Shown: in pieces, positions 9,083 through 17,106 of the stretch | How positions within the stretch are numbered: position 1 is the first letter of the stretch | Layout of the letters: every line of letters begins with the position of its first letter | Source: Euperipatoides rowelli | Taxonomy: Eukaryota > Onychophora > Udeonychophora > Euonychophora > Peripatopsidae | DNA length: 17,106 nt | Assembly (NCBI GenBank): GCA_003024985.2 | Contig: PXIH01S0002161.1 | Reading direction: 5' to 3' (one strand) | The notes under the pieces: model-generated | Database searches by the model: none | The model's input: the letters and a program-made list of their open reading frames with translations, nothing else | What the model was told of the DNA's origin: nothing | Made by a program: the position numbers and the translations under genes

Positions 9083-9544
9083 CCCTTAACAAGGTGTGTC
9101 CACAATCATGACACAAATGGGCACAAGGTAAGCAGTAAATAAAAATGATAAATTTGTTATTTTAATAACATAACAATTTTCTTTTAACTATTTTATTATT
9201 GCATACCTTTACTAAACAAAAATAAACAAACACGTTTTAAAAATTATAATGCTAAAAATAAACGCACAAAGCAAATACTAGAAAATCAAATGTTCTTATC
9301 TAAATCAAATTTACTAACGTTACCGGGCATGTTGGCGTACGCTGTATGCCAGATCAGAACTATATTGCTACCAGATGTTGAAAGTACACTCTGACCTTCC
9401 GTGATATAAGGCACAACCACTCAATTCTAAAGAGAAAAAATTATCCAATGAAGGGGAGGAGGAGCATGGAATAGGCCTACAAAAAAATTAAATTAAAAAT
9501 AGACACATTTGTGTTTTCAGTGTGCCAACGTGACTGGTGGTGGG
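9083..9544. mobile_element. piggyBac-like non-autonomous element
   Basis: The element is bounded by TTAA on both sides (9079-9082 and 9545-9548), with CCC at the left start and GGG at the right end, as in piggyBac. Inside each end, similar inverted segments occur: the left has ...GACACAAATG near 9110 and the inverted right has ...AACACAAATG, both about 37-39 bp from the tip. The terminal repeats are otherwise diverged. The 462-bp interior has no transposase ORF. Confidence 0.5.
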
Positions 9545-10354
9545 TTAATCAGTTTAATGACAAATTTTAAAATTTTCTCTACTATAAAATCATTACAAAT
9601 CTTGACAGGTCATTGATCTGTTTCTCCACAATATTCTACATTCTAAATTAAACTTTCCATTTCTGCTATCCTCAATTTTAACATTATTATTCCTCATATT
9701 TACCTCAGCTGAAACAAAATTTTCATAATATCTTTTTCATCTACAAAGGATCATTAGATTTCCCATATCTAATACTGCCTAGCATGGCTGCCTGATTCTT
9801 TTCTTAGTCATATATTTCAGTGGATATCCAAAGCGAATAACTTACTGCATTTACTTATTTAAGCCTTCCAAGGTTGGTCAGGATGACTATGTTATAGTTT
9901 AATGAATCTAATATTTATTTATTTATTATACTTTATTTCTTTTATAAAGATCAAGTGAAGATTTGTATTCTTGTGGATTACATTTGCTGCACTGTTTAAG
10001 CTTAAATGGCAGTTTTCCTCATTGTGTTATTTGTGGTTTTCGTTAGTGCTTGACGGATTGGTCCAGGGCAGCACAATGCCAATCAAGGATAAATATTCTT
10101 TCCAGGGCTAGATCGTTAATTTTAAAATATTATTTGTATATTTTATTTTACTTCATTAATAATAAACCATAAATAGTAATAATACTATATTATCAGAACA
10201 TCAAAGTTTTGACTTTTCAACTTCAGATCACTAAGCATTGAGCTTATTTTATATTGTAACAGTTTGTAAGCCGAATATACTGTATGCTAAATATCATTAT
10301 TTAGGCTACTATATACTGTAATTCATAGCAAACATTTATTTCAGTATCTAAATC

Positions 10355-10445
10355 TTATGTAAAATTCCTAATCATGTAAATAATTATGTAAAATTCTTAT
10401 TCATAGAAATAATTATGTAAAATATAAACTTTTTCTATCATATAA
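10355..10445. repeat. 29-bp tandem repeat, about three decaying copies
   Basis: TTATGTAAAATTC plus an A/T tail repeats at 10355-10383 and 10384-10412, with a third diverged copy from 10413. The first two differ at only a few positions. It lies about 270 bp upstream of the exon at 10713. Confidence 0.65.
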
Positions 10446-10712
10446 AATATTTTCCCCTCTTGTAAAATCCTGGATATATTTCATGCATTATTGGCTATAT
10501 AACAGCCACTGAAAGACAAGATCTATATTTACACTGTTAAATTTAAAATAAATTGTTGCATAATAATTTTTAAATTCTGTATTTTATAAAGCACAAGATA
10601 ACCGCTAACATCTGAAATAATTTAATCAAAACTTTAAATTATTTTTAAATAACATTTTATTCTATGATTATATAATATACACTTATAAAACTTTAATTTT
10701 GTCTTTCTCTAG

Positions 10713-10854
10713 TACATTAAAATATGCATGGGAGATCTTAAAATCTCAAACAGAAAGCATTGGTTTAATGCATTGTGCTACCGCTACAGCTTTAATGGAG
10801 GAAGTCAATAGAACTGCTTTATTCTCTGACGAACAGAAGGAAAAAAAAAGAAGG
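10713..10854 (+). CDS. PSTPIP-like: PSTPIP-like F-BAR protein, next internal exon (partial gene)
   Basis: This 142-bp exon continues the F-BAR domain. The acceptor is TCTTTCTCTAG at 10712 and the donor AGG|GTAAGA at 10855. Its first T completes the Gly codon left open by the exon at 6648-6722, so the joined frame runs through ...KDEIG-TLKYAWEILKSQTES.... Recognisable points are TLK-x-A-x-E at the start, a His near residue 17 where PSTPIPs have CH or SH, EE mid-helix, and a charged FSDEQKEKKRR end matching F-R-E-x-Q-K-x-x-R-K-K in PSTPIP1/2. The exon ends in phase 0 after about 47 codons. GC content is clearly higher than the flanking intron. The rest of the F-BAR domain, linker and any SH3 domain should lie downstream and were not confidently located. 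An apparent start codon at 10699 lies in the intron and is not a real start. Confidence 0.85.
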
Positions 10855-11223
10855 GTAAGAAAAAATAGATTAAATTTTATTATTGCTTTATATCAGAAGN
10901 AATTTATTTTCTTGACCAGATGTAGTCTAGTTTAGGCTACATTACCAGCATTATTATTTTGTTTTTAAATTTTTAATCGTGATTAATTTTTATTATTATT
11001 GTAACCATGAGTTAGTTCACTGAAAGCAGATTCACTTTTTAGTTTCTATTCCTTCCTTTTCCACACCTATATAACATAAGAAATGTCTAAGTAGACTATT
11101 GTTGTTAGAATTTCAGCACCCTCTATTGTTTGATTTAACTCCTTGATTCAGCAATTTAAAGCAGGTTTAAAAAACACATATCTTTTCCATTTATCATTCT
11201 ATTTTATTTACGTATCTTTTCAG
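10855..11223. other. Intronic sequence after the second F-BAR exon
   Basis: It begins with a strong donor (GTAAGA), carries an ambiguous base at 10900 and TAGGCTAC near 10933, and ends in a T-rich acceptor at 11223. No other content is seen. Confidence 0.4.
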
Positions 11224-11290
11224 AGCACGGAAAAAAAAGATTTATTAGCGAGTCACTGCAAAAGTGACGCACTGATGAATTTCATTTTGC
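11224..11290 (+). CDS. Weak candidate next exon of the PSTPIP-like gene
   Basis: A very good acceptor (long T-rich tract ending TATCTTTTCAG at 11223) opens a phase-0 frame, the phase required after the exon ending at 10854. The frame reads STEKKDLLASHCKSDALMN before a possible donor GC|GTAAAA at 11291. PSTPIPs have a Tyr/Thr-Glu at the matching place, but the rest does not align well. The stretch shares AAGTGACGCACTG with a related word near 14718, which suggests repeat-derived sequence. Treat it as a hypothesis. Confidence 0.2.
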
Positions 11291-11483
11291 GTAAAAAATT
11301 ACAATTTATGGTACTAAGCAAAATGGGCCTTTTTTGGTTGGATTGTAAGCATCAAATTTTGGCTTCAGTCCTATTCATTAGTGCACTATTTTTTAAAGAC
11401 TGGTGACTGCCCATTTATGAAAAATAGTGCATATGGTAAAATAAATTCCTACATTCTACACTAGATTGTAGTGTTTGTTAGTC

Positions 11484-12088
11484 CAGTAGAACAGGTTTAA
11501 AACGACATTGGCTTCGATGAAAACTCGATTGTAACGTCATAAACAGTTCAGTTCCAACCTATTTACTGCATTATTAAGGTACTTTACTAGAATTTTGTGT
11601 CATTTCCATAGCGTCAACCTTGCTTAAAACGTTTTTTTTTAATATTTTGATACTGTTTCTATATTTTTAATATTTTATCTTGTTTTAACGTTTATGCAAA
11701 ATATTATTTTTAACTTATTACTGTGTTATTATTGTGTACAGTACTTTTAAGACCTCAAGTCTTGTTATACTGTATTTTTATTTATAGTTTAATACAGTAT
11801 TCTTGTTTTCTTTATTTAACTATATTTTACATGTGAAAATTGGATATTAAGGAAGAATCTAAATTAGGTAGCCTAAAGTATATGGTAATATACTTTAGGT
11901 TACCTAATTTAGATTTTTCCTTAATAGCCAATTTATACATGTAAAATATTTACAATAATTTTTTTTTTTACAAATTGGATTTTTTTTTTAATTACAGTAC
12001 CGTACTGTAATTGGTTACTACAACATTCGGCAATAACGTCATAAAGTGTTTAGTCCCTTGAATGTGTCGTTATAACAGTGTTCTACTG
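11484..12088. mobile_element. Tc1/mariner-like MITE with nested hairpin
   Basis: The left end begins CAGTAGAACAGG and the inverted right end CAGTAGAACACT. The first 10 bases are identical, and 20 of the first 24 agree, including a shared AACGACA. The right tip is followed by TA (12089-12090); the left flank is TC, probably a mutated TA. Just inside both ends the word TAACGTCATAAA occurs in the same orientation (11532, 12032). No transposase ORF is present. Confidence 0.65.
11822..11949. repeat. Strong 61-bp-arm hairpin, 6-base loop
   Basis: Arms 11822-11882 and 11889-11949 are reverse complements with about 5 mismatches in 61 and no gaps, around TGGTAA. Several mismatches would be G:U pairs in RNA. 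It lies off-centre in the MITE at 11484-12088, so it may be a separate nested MITE; TA occurs at its borders. If transcribed it would form a long hairpin RNA. Confidence 0.85.
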
Positions 12089-12731
12089 TACCATACTTCT
12101 ATGTGCTTAAGCTAGACTTAATAACAAACACTGCTGACAATTTAAAAATATTAACAATTAATCACAAATATGTTTGTATGAACAAAAACAAACCATTAAA
12201 AATGACTTAAAAGGTTGATTTAAAGCATGTTTTCTATTTAAATGAATTAATGTCAAAAATTCCTAACTATTTTAAAAGTACACCATAATAAGTTTTTTTA
12301 AATAATTTTAATTGCATGATAATTTCAGCATTGATGTAATTTGAGTCTGAGAGTAATTAGAATAAATGACGTTGATTTATGTATGGGATTTAGTTTAGAA
12401 TATTATTTTTATACTTTAAAAAAAAAAAAAAAGGAAAAAAGAAGGAAAAGTTTTAAATAGATAAGGCAGATAAATAATGAAATTAAGATGTTTATTATAT
12501 TCATAATTGGTTATTAAAAGTATTTTCAGATTGTTTGTATAAAATTAGCACTTAAACGATTCCATCTCCTTTTAAGTTTATGAAAATTGTAGTTTTAATA
12601 AGACAGTTCCAATTTTAATTAATGATTTTATTTTTATAACATGTATTTGTCATTTTTATAGCAAATGGTGAATTTAAATAAAAAAAAATATCAGCAAATT
12701 TTAAACTAATACTTTAATCATTTTGGATAGG
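12089..12731. other. AT-rich spacer
   Basis: About 640 bp with a poly-A/purine run near 12418-12447. I see no gene or element ends. Confidence 0.5.
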
Positions 12732-12917
12732 TGTACATTAAACAAGGTTATTGCCTGGTATAATAATCACTTTCAAAATGGTTCTTATTAATTTGGCGCA
12801 TCCCGGTATATAGGTTGATAATTTACGAATGATGTACATTAAATAAGGTCATTTCTCAATATGCTTTGACATTTTTTAATTATGTACATTACATTAAACA
12901 ACGATATTGCCTGGTAT
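12732..12917. repeat. Spaced direct repeats TGTACATTAAA...TTGCCTGGTAT
   Basis: TGTACATTAAACAAGGTTATTGCCTGGTAT-like units start at 12732, 12833 (left half only) and 12883 (with a short duplication of ACATT). The intervals are about 101 and 50 bp. The first and third retain both halves. This is a decayed satellite or minisatellite-like array. Confidence 0.6.
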
Positions 12918-15515
12918 CTACAGTATCACATTGAGGTATTGTTTGCCAATTTTCCGGATAGTTTAAACTTTGGATATTATGACTAGTTCCAATTGTTCAA
13001 GATGCTAATATTTAATTGGACTAAAGAAAAATGAAAGAAAATTAACAATTATTTCATAGTTAACAGTATAATATTTAAATGATTACAGATGGTTTAATAA
13101 ACACTTTAAACCAATAAATGGATAAAATAAACAGTATCATTTTGACTTTTGACACAAGCTGAATCACATGTTTGAAAAATTATCGCCAACAACTTGAAAA
13201 TTTATGGATAAAACCTCTTGTATTAATGTTATAAAAACAAAACTATTTGACAGTAACATTAATAAAAAGAAAATTATTAGTCCAATTGAACAATCAAGAA
13301 GAGAAGCTGACAAGCTTGATAGAGATATTTATAAGTTTTTATATTTGACAAGATAGATTTGCTAAGATTGACTAATCAAAATTTAACTTTTTAATAAAAC
13401 AACTTAGTGTTCATCATTAGATTTTTCCAGTTCGTTTCAATGCTTTCTGTTTAGTTTATCACATGATCATTTAATTTTATAAGATGAATGATAGTAAGCA
13501 TGCTTTGTGTGTTAATTTTTTTTCATACCGGTATATTCAGACTTGATGAACCACACTATATACATAGAAATAGATTCAAATTAATTTTTATAAACATGAA
13601 ATAATTGTTTTTGCTTGTCATAAATATTAGTTATTTAAAAAACATAAGATGACTGATCAGCTGGCATATGCAGTAGTTCTAAACATACAGTAGGCCTATT
13701 CATTGACACAACGTCCAACTTATGACTTGTATACTAAACAGTTCAGTATTAATTTAAGTCGTTGATAAAATTGGCTATACACTGTTCAAAACAACTTTCT
13801 TACTGAATTCATTAACTTCTGTTTGGTTTTTGTTTTCTTTAGTTGCCTGCATCACAAATATTTCCACAACGTGACTATTAACACATTCCATGTGTTCATT
13901 TCCTTCAAACTTTTTAACAATAAGAATTCAAACTGTTAACAATTTCGTGATTCATTGTAGTCCTTATAAATACAGCTTATAAACATACTCTTTTTAAAAT
14001 ACAAATACTAATTTTTCGCTTACATATGCTTTTCTTCATCACATAACCCGTGACACTCTCCTCTATAACCAGCAGCATACAAAAACTAAAACATGGCTCG
14101 CGCACTCACATCTCAAAACAGTAACGTTAACATTCGAGACTGAGAAAAACCTCACTCCCAGACACATGGGATTACAAATGTGCTTATTGGTGTATCATAA
14201 TGTCACCCTGATATAATACAATAATGGTAAATTAAGGGTACAAAAAAATATATATATCTTTACACTTTAAAAATTTTATCCAACTTAATTTTGTCACAGT
14301 CTGTATCTTCCAACAATATGCAACAGTAATGTTGCTACAAGTGAAGATTAACTTCTAACAGTGATGAGTTAAATTGTTAAAAAAAAAAANTTTCCATATC
14401 GAAGAATATTCACAAAGACTAGCATTATCAAAATACTGCTTTAATCCTTTCAGGTAATGACTTGTGCAGCGCTTACTGTAGGGAATATTCATAGTCGATT
14501 AACTCCCCACCCACCCCCAAAAAAAAACAACTGAACGTACAATTCATGTTTATGACTGGAGATGATTAAAAACAAAAATTATCACTACGTCTTCATTTCA
14601 AATATTTTCATTACTCAATTTTTACATTATTAATCAACAATCCCTTAAACTGCGGCTAAAAATCCACAGAGGGTGCAATGATAACTTTTTTATTCACCAT
14701 TTTGAAACCAAATCACGCAAAGTAACGCACTGCTATAGCAAGGTTATAAAGATTAAAATCAAACTAGCAAGATTTGTTAATGACGAACGGTCTAGTTTAG
14801 TTCGGGCGCTTAATGACGCACAAAAAATATTGTATAATTCAAAAGTTTTGCTATTGACGAAAACGCCTGTAGAGGGCAAAATTGTAATACAAATTCTAAA
14901 TATGCATATAATGAAGATTAATATACGGTACTGTATTTACAATTGTATGTTTTTAATTTTGTAAAAACAACCATAAAGCCTTTTTTTTTGCCTGCCTTTA
15001 TATTTTAGTAGGCAATAAAATTTTATTGCTATGATACCAATTTAGTTTAGCATGTTCTAAACATTTATTATGAATTAGAAAGCTATACTCTGTAATGGAA
15101 TGTTAGTTTATGATCTTAAATTATTGACACCACAAAAATGATGGTTGAACCGTACATACCATACTTGAATATTACTTGAAATCCTTTGAAAGCATAAATA
15201 AATGAAAATTTGAGAAAATGTGCTTGTCTGGCTAGCCAGCAAATTCCTTTAAATTGACCAAAAGTACTAGTGCATTTATTTGGTGATGGTGATTTCACTC
15301 AACTTTGGGCATGAAATAAGGGTGATATTTTACAGTATTAATAATACCATAATTTTTTCACCTGATTAAGAAACTCGATACAAAAAAACAACATAACAGA
15401 TAACGATAAAACAGTAAACTCCACATTATTTGTTAACTTAAAATTTTTTTTTCCCACACTAGTATACACTGTTACCAGTATTAAATGGCCCATTTTTTTT
15501 TCATTGAACTAACGA
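12918..15515. other. Long AT-rich intergenic or intronic region
   Basis: No gene is confidently seen. Noted: a TATTAATGTTA/TAACATTAATA hairpin near 13220-13266; a weak coding-like segment at about 13254-13332 (see findings); a T-rich acceptor-like TTTTCTTTAG at 13833-13842 followed by only a 12-codon frame; an ambiguous base at 14390; a higher-GC stretch near 14040-14170; a C-rich run near 14506-14519; and TGACG motifs at 14781-14859. If the F-BAR gene continues, much of this is intron. Confidence 0.45.
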
Positions 15516-15697
15516 TCAACTCAACACACCTATCTGGATATGCTACAACTCTTCTCTGTTCGACAACTGAAAGACATGCAACAAATGTTTATTTCCAGCA
15601 GGATGGGGCCTCCCCATAGTAGGGCTTACAGGTGTACAATTTCCTCTATGGGAAATTCCTGAATCTTGGGAACAGTCACGACGGACCAAGGTCACTT
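15516..15697 (+). pseudogene. mariner-type transposase fragment, second catalytic Asp region
   Basis: One frame reads ...HATNVYFQQDGASP (about 15572-15614), the signature x-FQQDGAPPH around the second catalytic Asp of mariner-type transposases. The frame then breaks; the sequence resumes as HSRAY in another frame, and later as PESWEQSRRT (about 15658-15688), matching the FPGRWIGRRG-like segment. At least two frameshifts and stops make it dead. Similarity stops near 15697, where a short hairpin AAAATCAT/ATGATTTT (15698-15720) begins, and resumes only at 16937. Confidence 0.7.
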
Positions 15698-16936
15698 AAA
15701 ATCATTGATGTAATGATTTTATGTGATATTTAATGAATAAATTTCATTATATTTGAAAAAATAATAGTAACTGATTTTTATTGTTATTCACAATAAATTG
15801 AAAAAATAATTGTCGGTAATTAAAACACACTTTCACAACAGATGATAGATATAACTAGCACATGTAAGAGCCTGAACATGAACAAATCACGTGCAACAAT
15901 GTTAATCCAAAGCAACATAAAGCATTCACTAGTCTAAATAATAATAATTCATATTGTACATTACTTATATCAGAAAATATTACTGAACCTGTCACAGTTA
16001 ATAAATTGAAATTACTGATACAAGATTACATAATTCCTTTGCAACCACAATTAAACACTTAGCAGCATTTAGTGGGTTGCTAAACAGTTCTTTATTCATT
16101 TATAAGTTTAATTTTCAAAAATCAAATTTCAGAAAATTATTAACAGTAAATCTGCAGTAGATTTTAACTGATGACCTTTTAACATATATTTTACCAATTT
16201 TAAAATATTAAAACGTAGAATTTAATACAATAAAAAAGGAAAAAAAAAAAGATTTTTAAACAATTTAATTTTTAAATTTCGATAATGTATGACAATAAAA
16301 TTGTCTTATTTAAATATTAAAGAAAAAAAGAGGCAATAATAATAATAATCAAAAATAAAATGAAATCTGTTTTAATGAGTAACTTTCAGATAATTGTTCT
16401 GTTCATACTCTGACAATTCTTAAACTTGCCTAGACATACTTAAGATGTAACTTAAACAAGTTTGGAAGCATTGACAAAAGTTAGAATCACAGTAGAAAAA
16501 GAAGTTTATTTCACAAGAAAGAGGAGAAATCAAAACATGGAGTTTGTTTCATTTCTTTTTAAAAGTCTAATTAATGGAAGAATGAGATATTTTTTTTAGA
16601 AAATATAGGCTACTGTGTTTAAAAAAAGAAGTAAAGATAGAAAATAAAATAATCAAAAAGATCAAATCACGACAAAGTTTAATTTCTTTTTAGGAATGTA
16701 AGAAATGAGACACATTTATTTAGTAAATATACTGTATGTGTGTTTTTTTTTTTAAATAGTAAAGATAGAAAAGATACAAATCTTTTATTGCTGTAGTTAT
16801 TTAATTTAACCTTGTCGCTTTTTTGATGCTTAAAATAACTTGTCGCTGTTTATCGCTGGCTACAAAATCTATCCTGGAGCCATAAAAATTAGGCTGTCTC
16901 AATTTATGGCACCTTAGCGACAGTTGGACACCCCTG
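15698..16936. mobile_element. Insertion in the transposase, ending in a hAT-type terminus
   Basis: About 1.24 kb separates two parts of one transposase. Its right border, read inward, is CAGGGGTGTCCAACTGTCGC (complement of 16917-16936), a classic hAT terminal sequence. GTCGCT-type words cluster inside it (near 16814, 16842, 16851, 16917). The matching left terminus is not seen at 15698, and the host codons for SPDL are also missing, so the left end was lost in a deletion or is unrecognisable. The interior is AT-rich with no transposase ORF. Confidence 0.5.
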
Positions 16937-17106
16937 TCCCCTTGATTTCTTTCTGTGGGGCTGCATAAAGGACAAAGCTTAAGTAAAACAGATAAATACC
17001 ATTGAGGAATTATGGGACAGGATTGTCCAGGCTTTGAACACAGTGGGAACGTTTTTTAAAAAACTGAGCAGACGGAATACATAAGAGCATACTCTGGATT
17101 TTAAAA
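16937..17106 (+). pseudogene. mariner-type transposase C-terminal fragment, runs off window
   Basis: Right after the hAT terminus the frame reads PLDFFLWGCIKDKA, an in-frame stop, then VKQINTIEELWDRIVQALNTV before losing frame near 17055. This is the conserved segment following the third catalytic residue (SPDLTPLDFFLWG...ELWDRIVQA). It continues the transposase interrupted at 15697, and shares 24 identical bases (17007-17030) with the inverted fragment at 121-144. Confidence 0.75.

Larger units (their letters stand above)
6723..10712 (+). other. Intron of the PSTPIP-like gene, with two transposon insertions
   Basis: This 3,990-bp phase-2 intron runs from GTAAAG to TCTCTAG and joins two exons of matching frame. 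It holds a hAT-like MITE (7182-7836), a purine-rich tract (8491-8642), a piggyBac-like MITE (9083-9544) and a 29-bp tandem repeat (10355-10445). The remainder (6723-7173, 7845-8490, 8643-9078, 9549-10354, 10446-10712) is AT-rich sequence with homopolymer runs and an ATTT run near 9912-9925. I see no gene in it. Confidence 0.75.

Noticed and set aside
11143-11406. 87-residue plus-strand frame taken as a whole gene
   Set aside because: Its first third is a T-rich acceptor tract. Only the part from 11224 could be exon, listed separately at low confidence.
10355-12917. CRISPR-like regularly spaced repeats
   Set aside because: Repeats are diverged, few and irregularly spaced, in eukaryotic-looking DNA. 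They are minisatellite-like.
13843-13881. Possible terminal exon after TTTTCTTTAG (LPASQIFPQRDY then stop)
   Set aside because: The acceptor is good but the frame is only 12 codons, and there is no link to PSTPIP C-terminal sequence.
14668-14882. SINE or MITE bounded by AGAGGG words
   Set aside because: The two words are in the same orientation, not inverted. No promoter boxes, tail or target duplication could be found.
15116-15298. 60-residue minus-strand open frame
   Set aside because: No recognisable motif and no support beyond length.

Overview
The window reads as AT-rich nuclear DNA from an animal. The evidence is split coding segments with GT-AG borders, long introns, a decayed non-LTR retrotransposon, and many non-autonomous DNA transposons. 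There are no prokaryotic operons, ribosome-binding sites or closely packed ORFs. The short words TAGGCCTA and TAGGCTAC recur throughout, which I associate with marine deuterostome invertebrates such as echinoderms; that placement is a weak inference.

The only recognisable host gene is on the plus strand. Two exons (6648-6722 and 10713-10854) are separated by a 3,990-bp intron. They join in phase and encode about 72 residues of the N-terminal part of an F-BAR domain, closest from memory to PSTPIP1/PSTPIP2 (proline-serine-threonine phosphatase-interacting proteins). The first exon or exons and most of the downstream coding sequence are not confidently seen here. A further open segment with good splice borders lies at 438-540 (unidentified), and two weak candidates lie at 11224-11290 and about 13254-13332.

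The rest is largely transposon debris. From left to right:
- 10-147: the minus-strand tail of a mariner-type transposase.
- 731-1673: a LINE remnant that has lost its reverse-transcriptase core.
- 2364-3566: a hAT-like element with TIRs and a decayed 8-bp target duplication.
- 4194-5888: a 1.7-kb nearly complete palindrome flanked by TA.
- 7182-7836: a hAT-like MITE, inside the F-BAR intron.
- 9083-9544: a piggyBac-like TTAA element, inside the same intron.
- 11484-12088: a Tc1/mariner-like MITE containing a strong 128-bp hairpin.
- about 15516-17106: a plus-strand mariner-type transposase pseudogene broken by DNA that ends in a hAT terminus.

The two transposase tails at the window ends share a 24-bp identical block in opposite orientation. 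That fits a contig whose ends fall in a repeat, or a locus bracketed by inverted copies.

The most unusual signal is in the 1.7-kb palindrome. Both arms carry AGGTCA-type half-sites in exact four-base-spaced direct repeats (the DR4 geometry of nuclear-receptor response elements), as a pair near each tip and a triplet mid-arm. Between the named elements the DNA is AT-rich, with homopolymer runs and short repeats and no supportable gene.
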